Positions 32,818 through 41,304 are shown, counted from the stretch's first letter. The stretch: DNA of 64,000 nt from Mesorhizobium sp. M4B.F.Ca.ET.058.02.1.1 (GCF_003952505.1 NZ_CP034450.1:248001-312000), one strand, 5' to 3'. The notes: a model not told the origin generated them from the letters alone. Program-made: numbers and translations.

Positions 32818-34887
32818 CTAGCCTCGGCCGCGCCTTGCCGCATGACCCTCGCGCGAACGGCGGCGTGGCGCCGCGTCGCCGGCTATGCCGTCCTCGCTGA
32901 CTGTCTTCCTGGGCGGCAGTTTGACCGCCGCCGACAGCTTCGGGAACGGGTCGATCTTGTTCGGCAGGGCCATGGCGTAGACGAAGTGCTCCTGGAATTT
33001 CGGCTCCAGCGCGGTCTCGATCTTCTCGATCCGGCTTACCGTCTCCTCGATCTCGCGGCGGTAGCCGCGATTGAGCAGCGCCATGCGGGCGCCGGCGCCG
33101 GCCGCGTTACCGACGGCCGAGACCTTGTCGAGGTCGCAGTCGGGGATCAGGCCGAGCACCATGGCGTATTTGGGATCGATGAAGGAGCCGAAAGCGCCGG
33201 CGAAATGGATGCGGTCGACATGCTCGGTGTGCTGCTTTTCCATCAGCAGCTTAGTGCCGGCGTAGAGCGCCGCCTTAGCGAGCTGGATGGCGCGTACGTC
33301 GTTCTGGGTGATGGTGATTCGGGGCTCGCCATCCTTCAGGACATAGGAGAAGGTGCGGCCGTTGGCGATGATGCGCGGCGAGCGCGCGGAGAGCGACCCG
33401 TCGACGACGCCATCTTCCGAGATGATGCCGGCGAGATACATCTCCGCCACCACCTCGATGATGCCGGAGCCGCAGATGCCCGTGACGCCGGTCGATTGCA
33501 CGCTTTCGGCGAAGCCCGGCTGATCGGACCATAGTTCCGAGCCGATGACGCGGTATTTCGGCTCCAGCGTCTCGGCATCGATGCGCACGCGCTCGATGGC
33601 GCCCGGTGCTGCCCGCTGGCCGCCGGAAATCTCCGCGCCCTCGAAGGCCGGGCCGGTGGGCGAAGAGGCCGCCACGACCCTGGTGCGGTTGCCGAGCACG
33701 ATCTCGGCATTGGTGCCGACGTCGACGATCAGCATCATCTCGTCCTGGCGGTGTGGGCCTTCCGACAGCGTCACCGCCGCCGCGTCGGCGCCGACATGGC
33801 CGGCAATGCAAGGCAGCATGTAGAGGCGGGCGCCCTGATTGAGCTTCAGGCCAATATCGGAGGTCTTGATGCGCACCGCGCCCGAGACCGCGAGCGCGAA
33901 GGGCGCGCCGCCGAGCTCGGTCGGATCGATGCCGAGGAACAGATGGTGCATGATCGGATTGCCGACGAAGACGGAGTCCAGGATGTCGTTGCGCTGCACA
34001 TTGCCTTCGGCGCAAACCTTGTCGACCAGGCTGGAAATCGCCTCGCGCACCGCGACCGTCATGCCTTCGCGGCCGTCCGGATTCATCATCACATAGGAGA
34101 CACGGCTCATCAGATCCTCGCCGAAGCGGATCTGCGGGTTCGATGTGCCGGAAGAGGCCGCGACACGGCCGGACAGCAGCGACACCAGATGCATGGCGAT
34201 GGTGGTCGAGCCGATATCGCAGGCGAGTCCGTAAGCCTCGTTCTTGAGGCCTGGCCACAGCGCGATGACGCGCGCGATATCACTGTCGGCATCCTTGTAG
34301 ATGGCGGCGGTGGCGGTCCAGTTGCCCTTGCGCAGGATGCCCTGCACCTGCGGCATCAGGTAGAAGTCGAACTCGAGGCTCTTGAAGCCCCAGTCCTTCA
34401 TCAGCGCGATCTTCAGGCGGTCGAGATCGCCGAGCGGCTTGTGCATGTCGGGCTCTTCGATCTCGACATAGCACATGCGCACTGCCGTATCGCGGGCGAT
34501 CACCCTGGTGTCGGCATCCTTGCGGATGGTTTGGGCGTTGATGACCGTGTCCTGCGGCACGTCGATGACGAGGTCGCCGAGGATCTGCGCCGAGCAGGAG
34601 AGGCGCCGCCGCTCGGGAAGGCCGCGCACGCGCTCGTAGCGCTCCTCCTTGGCGCCCTTGGGCGAAATGTGGTCGTTGGAAGAGACGATCTTGTGCTTGG
34701 CGAAATTGCCTTCCTGCACCTCGATCTGGCAGCGCCCGCAAGTGGCGCGTCCGCCACAGACGCTTTCGACATAGACGCCGAGTTGACGCGCCGCGTCGAG
34801 CACCGGCGTGCCGACCGGAAACCGCCCGCGCTTGCCGGACGGCATGAACAGCACGAGCGGATCGGTGATGTTGGCAGGCGAGTTCAC
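32818..34887 (-). CDS. Corrinoid activation protein (RACo/RamA-like): 2Fe-2S ferredoxin domain plus ASKHA ATPase (DUF4445)
   Basis: About 689 residues from a GTG at 34887, 10 bases after the previous stop, with AGGGGA upstream. The N-terminal domain has the plant-type 2Fe-2S ligands CGGRATCGRC (Cys44, 50, 53) and LSCSA (Cys98). The middle and C-terminal part is the ASKHA-fold ATPase/DUF4445 with ACDIGSTTIAMHL, VDVGTNAEIVLGN and a conserved GICGSGIIEVVAEM stretch. Such proteins use ATP and low-potential electrons to reduce Co(II) back to active Co(I) in corrinoid methyltransferases. Being in the same operon as the pterin methyltransferase, it probably repairs the corrinoid protein encoded at 40511-41209. 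The Arg-rich C-terminal tail of about 30 residues is not part of the family fold. Confidence 0.88.
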   Translation of the reverse strand: MNSPANITDPLVLFMPSGKRGRFPVGTPVLDAARQLGVYVESVCGGRATCGRCQIEVQEGNFAKHKIVSSNDHISPKGAKEERYERVRGLPERRRLSCSAQILGDLVIDVPQDTVINAQTIRKDADTRVIARDTAVRMCYVEIEEPDMHKPLGDLDRLKIALMKDWGFKSLEFDFYLMPQVQGILRKGNWTATAAIYKDADSDIARVIALWPGLKNEAYGLACDIGSTTIAMHLVSLLSGRVAASSGTSNPQIRFGEDLMSRVSYVMMNPDGREGMTVAVREAISSLVDKVCAEGNVQRNDILDSVFVGNPIMHHLFLGIDPTELGGAPFALAVSGAVRIKTSDIGLKLNQGARLYMLPCIAGHVGADAAAVTLSEGPHRQDEMMLIVDVGTNAEIVLGNRTRVVAASSPTGPAFEGAEISGGQRAAPGAIERVRIDAETLEPKYRVIGSELWSDQPGFAESVQSTGVTGICGSGIIEVVAEMYLAGIISEDGVVDGSLSARSPRIIANGRTFSYVLKDGEPRITITQNDVRAIQLAKAALYAGTKLLMEKQHTEHVDRIHFAGAFGSFIDPKYAMVLGLIPDCDLDKVSAVGNAAGAGARMALLNRGYRREIEETVSRIEKIETALEPKFQEHFVYAMALPNKIDPFPKLSAAVKLPPRKTVSEDGIAGDAAPRRRSREGHAARRGRG

Positions 34888-34897
34888 GATTGCGCGC

Positions 34898-35872
34898 TTA
34901 TCCCCTGGCCATCCGGGCTTCGCGGCCGCCGCGGCGACGGCCGCCATTGCCGGCGCCTTCGCCGGGAGCGTTGACCGCCACCGGAGCGGCAACCGCATGG
35001 CCGCCTTCGGCCGGCTTGTAGTCCTTGTAGGTGCGGATCCAGTTGGTGCAGTTCTCGTCGGTGCCGTTCAGCACATTGGCGCCGCGCACCGCTTCCATTT
35101 CCTGCGGGCGCACCGGGTTCATGATCGCCGAGGTCATGCCGGCGCCGATCACCATCGGGATGAAGGCGGCGTTGATGCCGTGGCGGTGCGGCAGGCCGAA
35201 GGAGATGTTGGAGAGGCCGCACGTGGTGTTGACCTTGAGCTCCTCGCGCAGGCGGCGCAGCAGCGCGAACACCTGGCGGCCGGCATCGCCCAGCGCGCCG
35301 ATCGGCATCACCAGCGGGTCGACGACAACGTCATGGGCGGGAATGCCGAAATCGGCGCAGCGCTCGACGATCTTCTTGGCGACGGCGAAACGCACGTCAG
35401 GATCCATCGAGATGCCGGTCTCGTCGTTGGAGATGGCGACGACCGGGACGTTGTACTTCTTGACCAGCGGCAGGATCGCTTCGAGCTTCTCTTCCTCGCC
35501 GGTGACCGAGTTGACCAGCGGGCGGCCCTTGGCAACCTTCAGCGCCGCCTCGATGGCAGCGGTGACCGAACTGTCGATCGACAGCGGCAGGTCGACCAGG
35601 CCCTGCACGATCTCCAGCGTCTGCACCAGCAGCGCCGGCTCGGTGGCATTGGGGTCGACGGCGGTGACGCCGGCATTGACGTCGAGCATGGTGGCGCCGC
35701 AGGCGGCCTGCTCCAGCGCGTCCTTGATGACGGTCTCGAAGTTGCCGGCCACCATTTCGGCGGCGAGCTTCTTGCGGCCCGTCGGGTTGATGCGCTCGCC
35801 GATCACGCAGAAGGGCTGGTCGAAGCCGATGATGATTTCTCTGGTCGCCGACGCGACGATGGTGCGGGTCAT
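34898..35872 (-). CDS. Methyltetrahydrofolate:corrinoid methyltransferase (MtrH/AcsE/MtgA-type pterin-binding protein)
   Basis: A 324-residue TIM-barrel protein with the pterin-binding motifs VIGERINPTGRKK at the N-terminus, MLDVNAG (about 62-68), LSIDSS (about 96-101), NSVTGEE (about 120) and DPLVMPIG (about 184). These match the AcsE/MtrH/MetH pterin domain. In a MttB-type system this enzyme moves the methyl group from the corrinoid protein to tetrahydrofolate. A 9-2-9 palindrome (ATATAAAGA/TCTTTATAT) lies 18 bases before the ATG, identical in its arms to one upstream of bmt. The C-terminus has a Gly/Ala/Arg-rich tail. It is followed 10 bases later by the activation protein gene. Confidence 0.88.
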   Translation of the reverse strand: MTRTIVASATREIIIGFDQPFCVIGERINPTGRKKLAAEMVAGNFETVIKDALEQAACGATMLDVNAGVTAVDPNATEPALLVQTLEIVQGLVDLPLSIDSSVTAAIEAALKVAKGRPLVNSVTGEEEKLEAILPLVKKYNVPVVAISNDETGISMDPDVRFAVAKKIVERCADFGIPAHDVVVDPLVMPIGALGDAGRQVFALLRRLREELKVNTTCGLSNISFGLPHRHGINAAFIPMVIGAGMTSAIMNPVRPQEMEAVRGANVLNGTDENCTNWIRTYKDYKPAEGGHAVAAPVAVNAPGEGAGNGGRRRGGREARMARG

Positions 35873-35889
35873 GCAATCTCTCCGTCGTG

Positions 35890-35909
35890 ATATAAAGAGT
35901 TCTTTATAT
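35890..35909. promoter_or_regulatory. Palindromic operator ATATAAAGA-GT-TCTTTATAT
   Basis: A perfect 9-2-9 inverted repeat 18 bases upstream of the pterin methyltransferase start. The same arms with centre AC lie upstream of bmt at 49346-49365. It overlaps TATAAA/TATATC sequences that could be the -10 region. By analogy with ArsR-family SahR/SamR sites that control methionine-cycle genes in alphaproteobacteria, it may be such a site; that link is from memory and unproven. Confidence 0.65.
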
Positions 35910-35952
35910 CGTTATCTGATTTCGTTCAAGCGAATGGTGATCGCCCGGGCTC

Positions 35953-37044
35953 TCAATGCGCGGTCTTCACCATGTCCACCTGGGTTTCGGTAATCTCGTC
36001 ATGCAGAATGTGATCGAGCCGCTCTGCGACCAGCTGGTCGTCGCGGCGGATTTCGCGCTTCCAGGGCTGGCGGCCCTTCAGCACGCCCGATTCATCGACG
36101 ATCTCGGCGACATATTCCTCTTGCCGGTAGGCCATCACATGGACGCCGGCGACGCCCGGAATTTCCTTCACCTCGTTGATGATGTCGATGCAGAGCTGCT
36201 TGCCTTCCTTCTTCTGGTCCTGCGCTCCTTCCAGCCGCTTGATGATCGCGTCGGGGATATGGATGCCCGGCACGTTGGAACGGATCCACTTGGCCGTCTT
36301 GGCCGAGGCCAGCGGCCCGACGCCGCACAGGATGAAGACCTTTTCGGTGTGGCCGAGATCGCGCGCCTTTTGCATGAAGGTTTTGAACATCGGCACGTCG
36401 AAGCAGTACTGCGTCTGCACGAACTGGGCGCCGGCGGCGATCTTCTTGCCGAGATGGATCGGGCGGAAATCGAAGGGCGGGGCGAAGGGATTGACGGCGG
36501 CGCCTAGAAAGATCTGCGGCGGCGTCGTCAGCTTGCGGCCGGACAGGAACTTGCCGTTGTCGCGCATGATGCGGCAGGTCTCGAGCAGCGACATCGAATC
36601 GAGGTCGAACACCGGCTTTGCGCCGGGCTGGTCGCCGGCCTGCACACCGTCGCCGGTAAGGCAGAGCATGTTGGCGACGCCCATCGCGGCGCCGCCCAGC
36701 ACGTCGCCCTGGATGGCGATGCGGTTCTTGTCGCGGCAGGCGATCTGCATGATCGGGGCGTAGCCCATGCGGGTCAGCAGCGCGCAGATGCCGACCGAGG
36801 ACATGTGGCAATTGGCGCCGGAGGCATCGACGGCATTGATGGCGTCGACCCAGCCGTCGAAAATCCTGGCGCGGTTATAGACGTCCTCCGGATCGGCGCT
36901 GTCGGGCGGGTTGAGCTCGGTGGTGACCGCGAACTCGCCGCGCCTTAGCACGCGCTCCAGCCGGCCGCGCGAAGTATGGCCGGGCAGGGGATCGAGCGGC
37001 AGGTGGATGCCGGCCGGGTTCTCGTCGCGCTGGCGGATGGTCAT
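35953..37044 (-). CDS. metF: Methylenetetrahydrofolate reductase (MetF-like)
   Basis: A 363-residue protein with a TIM-barrel FAD-binding fold: FAVTTELNPP (catalytic Glu region), LCLTGDGVQAGDQPGAKPVFD (about 125-145), FVQTQYCFDVPMF and FILCGVGPLAS. It interconverts methylene- and methyl-THF. Here it overlaps the MetV-like gene by ATGA and is followed, after an operator, by the corrinoid pterin methyltransferase, so the likely direction is oxidation of methyl-THF produced from methylated amines. It is longer than the roughly 300-residue biosynthetic MetF, with an extended C-terminus. Its N-terminus lacks any regulatory extension. Confidence 0.88.
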   Translation of the reverse strand: MTIRQRDENPAGIHLPLDPLPGHTSRGRLERVLRRGEFAVTTELNPPDSADPEDVYNRARIFDGWVDAINAVDASGANCHMSSVGICALLTRMGYAPIMQIACRDKNRIAIQGDVLGGAAMGVANMLCLTGDGVQAGDQPGAKPVFDLDSMSLLETCRIMRDNGKFLSGRKLTTPPQIFLGAAVNPFAPPFDFRPIHLGKKIAAGAQFVQTQYCFDVPMFKTFMQKARDLGHTEKVFILCGVGPLASAKTAKWIRSNVPGIHIPDAIIKRLEGAQDQKKEGKQLCIDIINEVKEIPGVAGVHVMAYRQEEYVAEIVDESGVLKGRQPWKREIRRDDQLVAERLDHILHDEITETQVDMVKTAH

Positions 37045-37640
37045 GCGGAGGCTCCGGTTTTAGGCGTATTCTGGGCAGCCTCGCGGGTTGCGGCCGCTTG
37101 CGCGGTGACACGCAGCCAGGCGGAGGTTTCGCGCAGCGACTGGTCGACCGGCTTCTGCACGTCGAGGATCTTGTCGCCATGCACCATGTTACGCGAACCT
37201 TCCCAGGCCTTGACCCAGACGCAAGGCATGTCGGGCTCGACCTCGCAATTGCCGTTGGCGCGCACGCCGCCGCATGGGCCGTTGCGCAACTGCTTCGGGC
37301 AGTTCATCGGGCAGGACATGCCGGTCGAGGACAAGACGCACTGGCCGCACATGCGGCAGTCGAACATGAAGCCCTTGACGCGCTTCTCGACGAATTTGAC
37401 CGGGGCCTCGACGCGGCCATAGCCGATGCCCTTCCACAAGGGATGCAGCAGCAGGAAGACGTCGGCGAAGCGGCTGTAGAACCATTCGAGCAATCGCGAG
37501 TGCCGGATCGACCATAATCTCACCGCGAAGGAGCGCTGGACGCGCCGCTGCGGCGATACGTCGGCCGGCTTGTAGTCGGATTTCGGCGCTGCCTTCTTGA
37601 CCAGGGTGGCCTGGGTAACGGTCGGTTGCTTATCAGACAT
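37041..37640 (-). CDS. MetV-like Fe-S/zinc partner of methylenetetrahydrofolate reductase
   Basis: A 199-residue protein with a cysteine-rich core at 95-140: CRMCGQC (95, 98, 101), SCPMNCPKQ (110, 114), GPCGG (123), then Cys132 and Cys140. This is the pattern of the MTHFR C-terminal/MetV zinc-binding family (Pfam PF12225). In acetogens MetV pairs with MetF to pass electrons during methylene-THF reduction or oxidation. Here the gene overlaps metF by four bases and the upstream small gene by eight. Together they suggest a MetFV complex running in the oxidative direction for one-carbon catabolism. Confidence 0.83.
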   Translation of the reverse strand: MSDKQPTVTQATLVKKAAPKSDYKPADVSPQRRVQRSFAVRLWSIRHSRLLEWFYSRFADVFLLLHPLWKGIGYGRVEAPVKFVEKRVKGFMFDCRMCGQCVLSSTGMSCPMNCPKQLRNGPCGGVRANGNCEVEPDMPCVWVKAWEGSRNMVHGDKILDVQKPVDQSLRETSAWLRVTAQAAATREAAQNTPKTGASA

Positions 37641-37935
37641 TTTCTTTTCCGCCCGCCTTGACCAGAGCGACCAGCCGCTCGCGGTCGTATTTCGTGTCGA
37701 GCTCTTGGAAGGCCTTTTCGACCTCGGCTTCGATGTCGTCGCCGACCGGAACCGGGTCGGCCTTGCGCCATTCGGCCAGATAGTCGTCCGTACCGCCGGC
37801 GCCAGTGCGCATGGCGCACATGTCGATCGCCTCGGTGAAGCGCAGCGGCAGTTCGCGCTTGGCGTTCTGCCGGCCCTTCCTGACGATGACCTGGGCGGGG
37901 ATGTCGCGCCAGTAGACGACGATCAGATCGGCCAT
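37633..37935 (-). CDS. 'Virulence factor' family small protein (PF13769-type)
   Basis: A 100-residue protein starting MADLIVVYWRDIPAQVIVRKG, with RELPLRFTEAIDMCAMR in the middle and an acidic AEVEKAFQELDTKYDRERL end. It looks like the small family that Pfam calls 'virulence factor' and that is found next to MetV/MetF in methyl-transfer clusters of alphaproteobacteria. The name reflects an old phenotype, not a biochemical role. ATG 37935 follows GAGGAG. It is the first gene of the minus-strand operon that includes MetV, MetF and probably the pterin methyltransferase. Confidence 0.75.
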   Translation of the reverse strand: MADLIVVYWRDIPAQVIVRKGRQNAKRELPLRFTEAIDMCAMRTGAGGTDDYLAEWRKADPVPVGDDIEAEVEKAFQELDTKYDRERLVALVKAGGKENV

Positions 37936-38025
37936 AAATTTCTCACTCCTCGAAGCTGCGAGCATTGCCGCATGCGCATTGGGGCCGCTTGTTATGGGAC
38001 GACGCGCGCGCATTCAAAAGCGACG

Positions 38026-38043
38026 CTATTGGAGGTCGCAAAA
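38026..38043 (-). promoter_or_regulatory. Candidate promoter element shared with the corrinoid-protein promoter
   Basis: On the minus strand this reads TTTTTGCGAC, CTCCAATAG and, further on, GTCGCTTTTG. The TCCAATAG block (CTATTGGA, 38026-38033) recurs at 41341-41348 upstream of the corrinoid protein gene, where a TCGCTTT block also follows. It is about 90-100 bases upstream of the operon's first gene. Confidence 0.35.
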
Positions 38044-38071
38044 AGAAAGGTGAAATAGAGTGGCCGGCCGG

Positions 38072-38854
38072 CTACCAGATGCGCTTCGTCAAGCCGGTCC
38101 AAAGGTAGTACCAGATCGTCGGATGGTACCACTGTTTCGAGGGCAGGCCGGGATCGAATGTGGCGAGCTTGTCCGCCAGGGCGTCACCGACCGCTGCGAC
38201 GCAGATGTCGCGCGAGAACGCCGCCTGCCGCAGCGCGTAGCTTGAGATGGTGTCGCCCGGTTCAGGCTTGCCGCGGGCCTGCCTCAGCACGCCGCCGGTG
38301 TCGACGCCGGCATCGACCAGATGCACGGTGGTGCCGAAATTGCCCGTGTCGCCCGAGGCCAGCGCCCAGTAGCCGCCGTTCATGCCCCGATATTTGGGTG
38401 AGATGCCGGCATGATAGTTGAGCACCGGGCATGGCATCTTCGCCAGCGTCTGCCTCGACAACAGCCGGCAGCCGGCAAGTAGCACTACGCCTGGCTTGAT
38501 GTCCGCGATCGCCTGAAGGGACTCTGGCGCGTTGGCCGAGGGGACGTCGATTCTGGTCTGGCCGGGCCGGGGTTCGGTCTCCAGTTTCTGCTCGGCGATC
38601 AATCGTGCCGCATGGCCGGAAAACAAGCGTTTGCCGAGCCGCGTCAGCACCATAGTGCCGAGTTGCCCGATGGCCGAGATCCAGCCTTGACGCCGAGCCC
38701 GGCCGAGAAGCAATTGCTTTTTGGATTCAGGTGTTTCGACGATGACGCTGACAGGACCCAGCCGGTCGGCGATGGCGTTGACGATCGCCCAGATGTGCGG
38801 ACCGCCCTCGGTGACGACGACGATCGGTCGTGGATCTGCCATTGGCGCTGCCAT
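38072..38854 (-). CDS. Formyltransferase family protein
   Basis: About 260 residues from ATG 38854. The second half holds the formyl transferase core: LNYHAGISPKYRGMNGGYWAL (HxG and the catalytic Asn/His region) and TTVHLVDAGVDTGGVL (Asp of the HxD site). The N-terminal VVVTEGGPHIWAIVNAIADR resembles a Rossmann start. Such proteins use 10-formyl-THF to formylate amino sugars or Met-tRNA, or cleave it. Placement near folate-linked C1 genes is suggestive, but an amino-sugar substrate for surface glycans is equally plausible. It runs on the same strand as its neighbours but is separated from them by over 100 bases. Confidence 0.8.
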   Translation of the reverse strand: MAAPMADPRPIVVVTEGGPHIWAIVNAIADRLGPVSVIVETPESKKQLLLGRARRQGWISAIGQLGTMVLTRLGKRLFSGHAARLIAEQKLETEPRPGQTRIDVPSANAPESLQAIADIKPGVVLLAGCRLLSRQTLAKMPCPVLNYHAGISPKYRGMNGGYWALASGDTGNFGTTVHLVDAGVDTGGVLRQARGKPEPGDTISSYALRQAAFSRDICVAAVGDALADKLATFDPGLPSKQWYHPTIWYYLWTGLTKRIW

Positions 38855-38987
38855 GGTTCGTGCCGCCCCTAGGGAACACCTGGTGTCGGAGCGCCCGGCG
38901 CGCCCGGATGGGAGCGGCCTGCGCAAACGCGCGGCATGCTAGGCTGGCCGGGTTAATCCTTGGTGACGGCCCGATCGGCGGAAGGAA

Positions 38988-39566
38988 TCAGCGCTTGAAT
39001 TCCATGATGTCGAGCTTCGATTCGTAGTAGGGCGCCGGGAATTCAATGCGCCATTCGCTGGCGCTGTTGCGGAAGGCATAGCCGACCTGGTCGCTTTGCG
39101 GGCCGCTGCCATAGGGCTTGGCCGGATCTTCGTTGACGGTGAAGGAGCCGAGATAGATGGCGCGTTTTTCGCTGTCGTCGAAGAAGCGGCCCTTGGTGCG
39201 CTGCGAGCCGCTTACCTTTTCCAGCCTCCAGCCGGAGCCGTCATCGCTCACCTTGCATTTGAACCAGCCGTAGATGACGAGCGGGCTCAAGCCGCCGGCC
39301 TTGATGGTGCGGCACTTCCAGTTGCCGGTTAGGTCCTTGTCTGAGAAAGCGACCAGCGGCTTGGCGAGCAGGCTATCCAACTGCTTGACCTCGGCCGGAT
39401 CGCCGGCCTTCGCCTCTTCGAGGGCCGCCTTGCGCGTCTCGCCATATTTGCCGAGCCGCGCCTTGTCGGCGGCGGTGATCAGCTTCTGCACCTCCCCATC
39501 GGCGTGAGCCGGCACGATCAGGCAGACACCCAGACTCACAGACAGAAGCAAAGCCCGGAAACGCAT
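38988..39566 (-). CDS. DUF4893 secreted protein
   Basis: A 192-residue protein with a signal peptide (LLLSVSLGVCLIVPAHA). The mature part contains DLTGNWKCRTIKAGGL and a C-terminal APYYESKLDIMEFKR, the pattern of DUF4893 proteins common in Rhizobiales. It is predicted to be periplasmic. No catalytic motif is visible, and the neighbours do not define a role. Confidence 0.8.
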   Translation of the reverse strand: MRFRALLLSVSLGVCLIVPAHADGEVQKLITAADKARLGKYGETRKAALEEAKAGDPAEVKQLDSLLAKPLVAFSDKDLTGNWKCRTIKAGGLSPLVIYGWFKCKVSDDGSGWRLEKVSGSQRTKGRFFDDSEKRAIYLGSFTVNEDPAKPYGSGPQSDQVGYAFRNSASEWRIEFPAPYYESKLDIMEFKR

Positions 39567-39591
39567 CGAATTCCCCCTCTTGACTAGCAGG

Positions 39592-40221
39592 TCAGCCGAA
39601 AGCGGCGGCTTCGGCCAGTTCCGTCGTCAGATCGCCATAGCCGGTCGGGCGGCGTTCATAGGCAAGTCCCAGCAGAGCTGCCGCCTTCTCGGCGACCTTG
39701 TCGAGTTCCGGGTCGTCGGTCTGGGCGATATAGACCAGCTTCTTGTAATTGCCGAAATAGTCCTTGATCAGCTCCGGATGCTTGTCGAGGCCCAGCGGCT
39801 TCATGAAGAAGGCATCGAACTGGCGGCAGAGGAAATCGGTCATGTAGAACGACATCATGTCGTCGTCGGCGACCTTCGCGTAGGCGTCCATGCCCTGGTA
39901 GAAGGCGAAGCAGTGCGGGCCGGCCATGCGCTCGACGCCGTGCTTCTCGCAGATGCGATCGAGCATGCCGCCGGTGCCGCAGTCGGCATAGCCGACGAAG
40001 ATGTGCCGGTAGCCCTCGGCCTTGGCCTTTTCGATCGCGTTGTCCATGGCCGGCGGGATGCGGTCGGGATAGAAATGGAACTCCGCCGGCAGGCAGGTCA
40101 GGTCGAGATGATCGAGCCCGAGCTGCTGCTTGACGGCCAGAACTTCGCGCGCAATCATCCCGCAGGCGATGACGAGCAGCCTTTCGCCTTGATCGGGTTG
40201 CGCTTTTCGCACGGCACTCAT
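39592..40221 (-). CDS. DUF1638 protein associated with corrinoid methyltransferases
   Basis: A 209-residue protein from ATG 40221 that matches DUF1638: LLVIACGMIAREVLAV near the N-terminus (Cys20), then TCLPAEFHFYPDRIPPAM (Cys43), YADCGTGG (Cys81), and AGPHCFAFYQG (His103-Cys104). DUF1638 genes are recurrently found next to MttB-type methyltransferases and their corrinoid proteins in methanogens and bacteria. The conserved Cys and His residues could bind a metal or cobalamin. Here it lies two genes from the corrinoid protein, on the same strand. Its biochemical role is not established. Confidence 0.82.
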   Translation of the reverse strand: MSAVRKAQPDQGERLLVIACGMIAREVLAVKQQLGLDHLDLTCLPAEFHFYPDRIPPAMDNAIEKAKAEGYRHIFVGYADCGTGGMLDRICEKHGVERMAGPHCFAFYQGMDAYAKVADDDMMSFYMTDFLCRQFDAFFMKPLGLDKHPELIKDYFGNYKKLVYIAQTDDPELDKVAEKAAALLGLAYERRPTGYGDLTTELAEAAAFG

Positions 40222-40285
40222 AGAACCAGCCAAACCGACTTGGTTGCGTTATCTTCGAATCTACAGAACGAGGGAGACACCGTCC

Positions 40286-40426
40286 ATGAAACTGTCGCGC
40301 CTTGGCCCCGTCGCCATTCTTGCCTGCGCGCTCGCCCTTTCGGCCTGCGCCAATACGATCCGCGGGGTCGGCAAGGACGTCAAATCGACCGCCAATGCCG
40401 TCGAGGACACGGTCAAGAATCCCTAA
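40286..40426 (+). CDS. Entericidin A/B family lipoprotein
   Basis: A 46-residue protein starting MKLSRLGPVAILACALALSA, with the lipobox LSAC (lipidated cysteine), followed by NTIRGVGKDVKSTANAVEDTVK, the typical entericidin motif. AGGGAGA lies 8-10 bases upstream of the ATG at 40286. These small outer-membrane or inner-membrane lipoproteins are associated with stress and lysis balance. It is transcribed against its neighbours. Confidence 0.9.
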   Translation: MKLSRLGPVAILACALALSACANTIRGVGKDVKSTANAVEDTVKNP

Positions 40427-40452
40427 TCCACGGTCTTCCAGAATCTGGGAAC

Positions 40453-40484
40453 AAAAAAGCCGCGCTGCAAGGCGCGGCTTTTTT
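40453..40484. terminator. Bidirectional rho-independent terminator
   Basis: An A-run, AAGCCGCGC, a short loop, GCGCGGCTT and a T-run. It ends the entericidin gene on the plus strand and, read on the minus strand, the corrinoid protein gene whose stop is 27 bases away. Confidence 0.92.
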
Positions 40485-40510
40485 CATTGGTCGTTGCCAA
40501 GCGGCTGGGC

Positions 40511-41209
40511 TCAGGCCGAAGCCCGCACATTGTGCTTGCGCTTCATGAAGTCCTTGGCGGTCTCGACCGCGACCGCCGCGTCGCGGCAGTAGGCGTCGGC
40601 GCCGACAGCCTTGCCGAACTCCTCGTTGAGCGGCGCGCCGCCGACCAGCACGACATAGTCGTCGCGGATGCCCTTTTCCTTCATCGTGTCGATGACGACC
40701 TTCATGTAGGGCATGGTGGTGGTCAGCAGCGCCGACATGCCGATGATGTCGGGCTGGTGCTGCTCGATCGCCTCCAGATACTTCTCGACCGCATTGTTGA
40801 TGCCGAGGTCAATGACGTCGAAGCCGGCGCCCTCCATCATCATGCCGACGAGGTTCTTGCCGATGTCGTGGATGTCGCCCTTGACGGTGCCGATCACCAT
40901 CTTGCCCTGCTTGGGCGCGCCGGTGGCGGCAAGCAGCGGGCGCAGGATGGCCATGCCGGCCTTCATGGCGTTGGCCGACAACAGCACTTCCGGCACGAAC
41001 AGGATGCCGTCGCGAAAATCCTCGCCGACGATGCGCATGCCTTCGACCAGCGCCTCGGTCAGCACCTTGTAGGGTGCCCAGCCGCGCTCGAGAAGGATAT
41101 GCGTGCCTTCCTCGATCTCTTCCTTCAGACCATCATAAAGGTCGTCGTGCATCTGCTGCACGAGCTCGTCGTCGGAAAGCTCGGAAAGGATGATCTCGTC
41201 GTCGGACAT
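40511..41209 (-). CDS. Corrinoid (B12-binding) protein of a methyltransferase system, MtbC/MtgC type
   Basis: A 232-residue protein: a helical cap domain (about 10-95, VPEVLLSANAMKAGMAIL) and a Rossmann-like cobalamin domain with the base-off signature VKGDIHDIGKNLV (Asp112, His114 as axial cobalt ligand, Gly117), SALLTTTMPYM and VGGAPLN. This is the usual length of MtbC/MttC/MtgC. It would carry the methyl group between MttB and the pterin methyltransferase. It is transcribed away from the MttB homolog at 41484, sharing a 275-base divergent promoter region that contains palindromes and half-sites of the GlxA-type motif. Confidence 0.92.
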   Translation of the reverse strand: MSDDEIILSELSDDELVQQMHDDLYDGLKEEIEEGTHILLERGWAPYKVLTEALVEGMRIVGEDFRDGILFVPEVLLSANAMKAGMAILRPLLAATGAPKQGKMVIGTVKGDIHDIGKNLVGMMMEGAGFDVIDLGINNAVEKYLEAIEQHQPDIIGMSALLTTTMPYMKVVIDTMKEKGIRDDYVVLVGGAPLNEEFGKAVGADAYCRDAAVAVETAKDFMKRKHNVRASA

Positions 41210-41304
41210 TTTTTTCTCGGGCTCCTTGCTGCTCGGAATGTCTGCGGCAGCCTAAAATTGATGCGCCAATACCTAACCCGCGAGGGCCGCGTATCCATAG
41301 CTGA

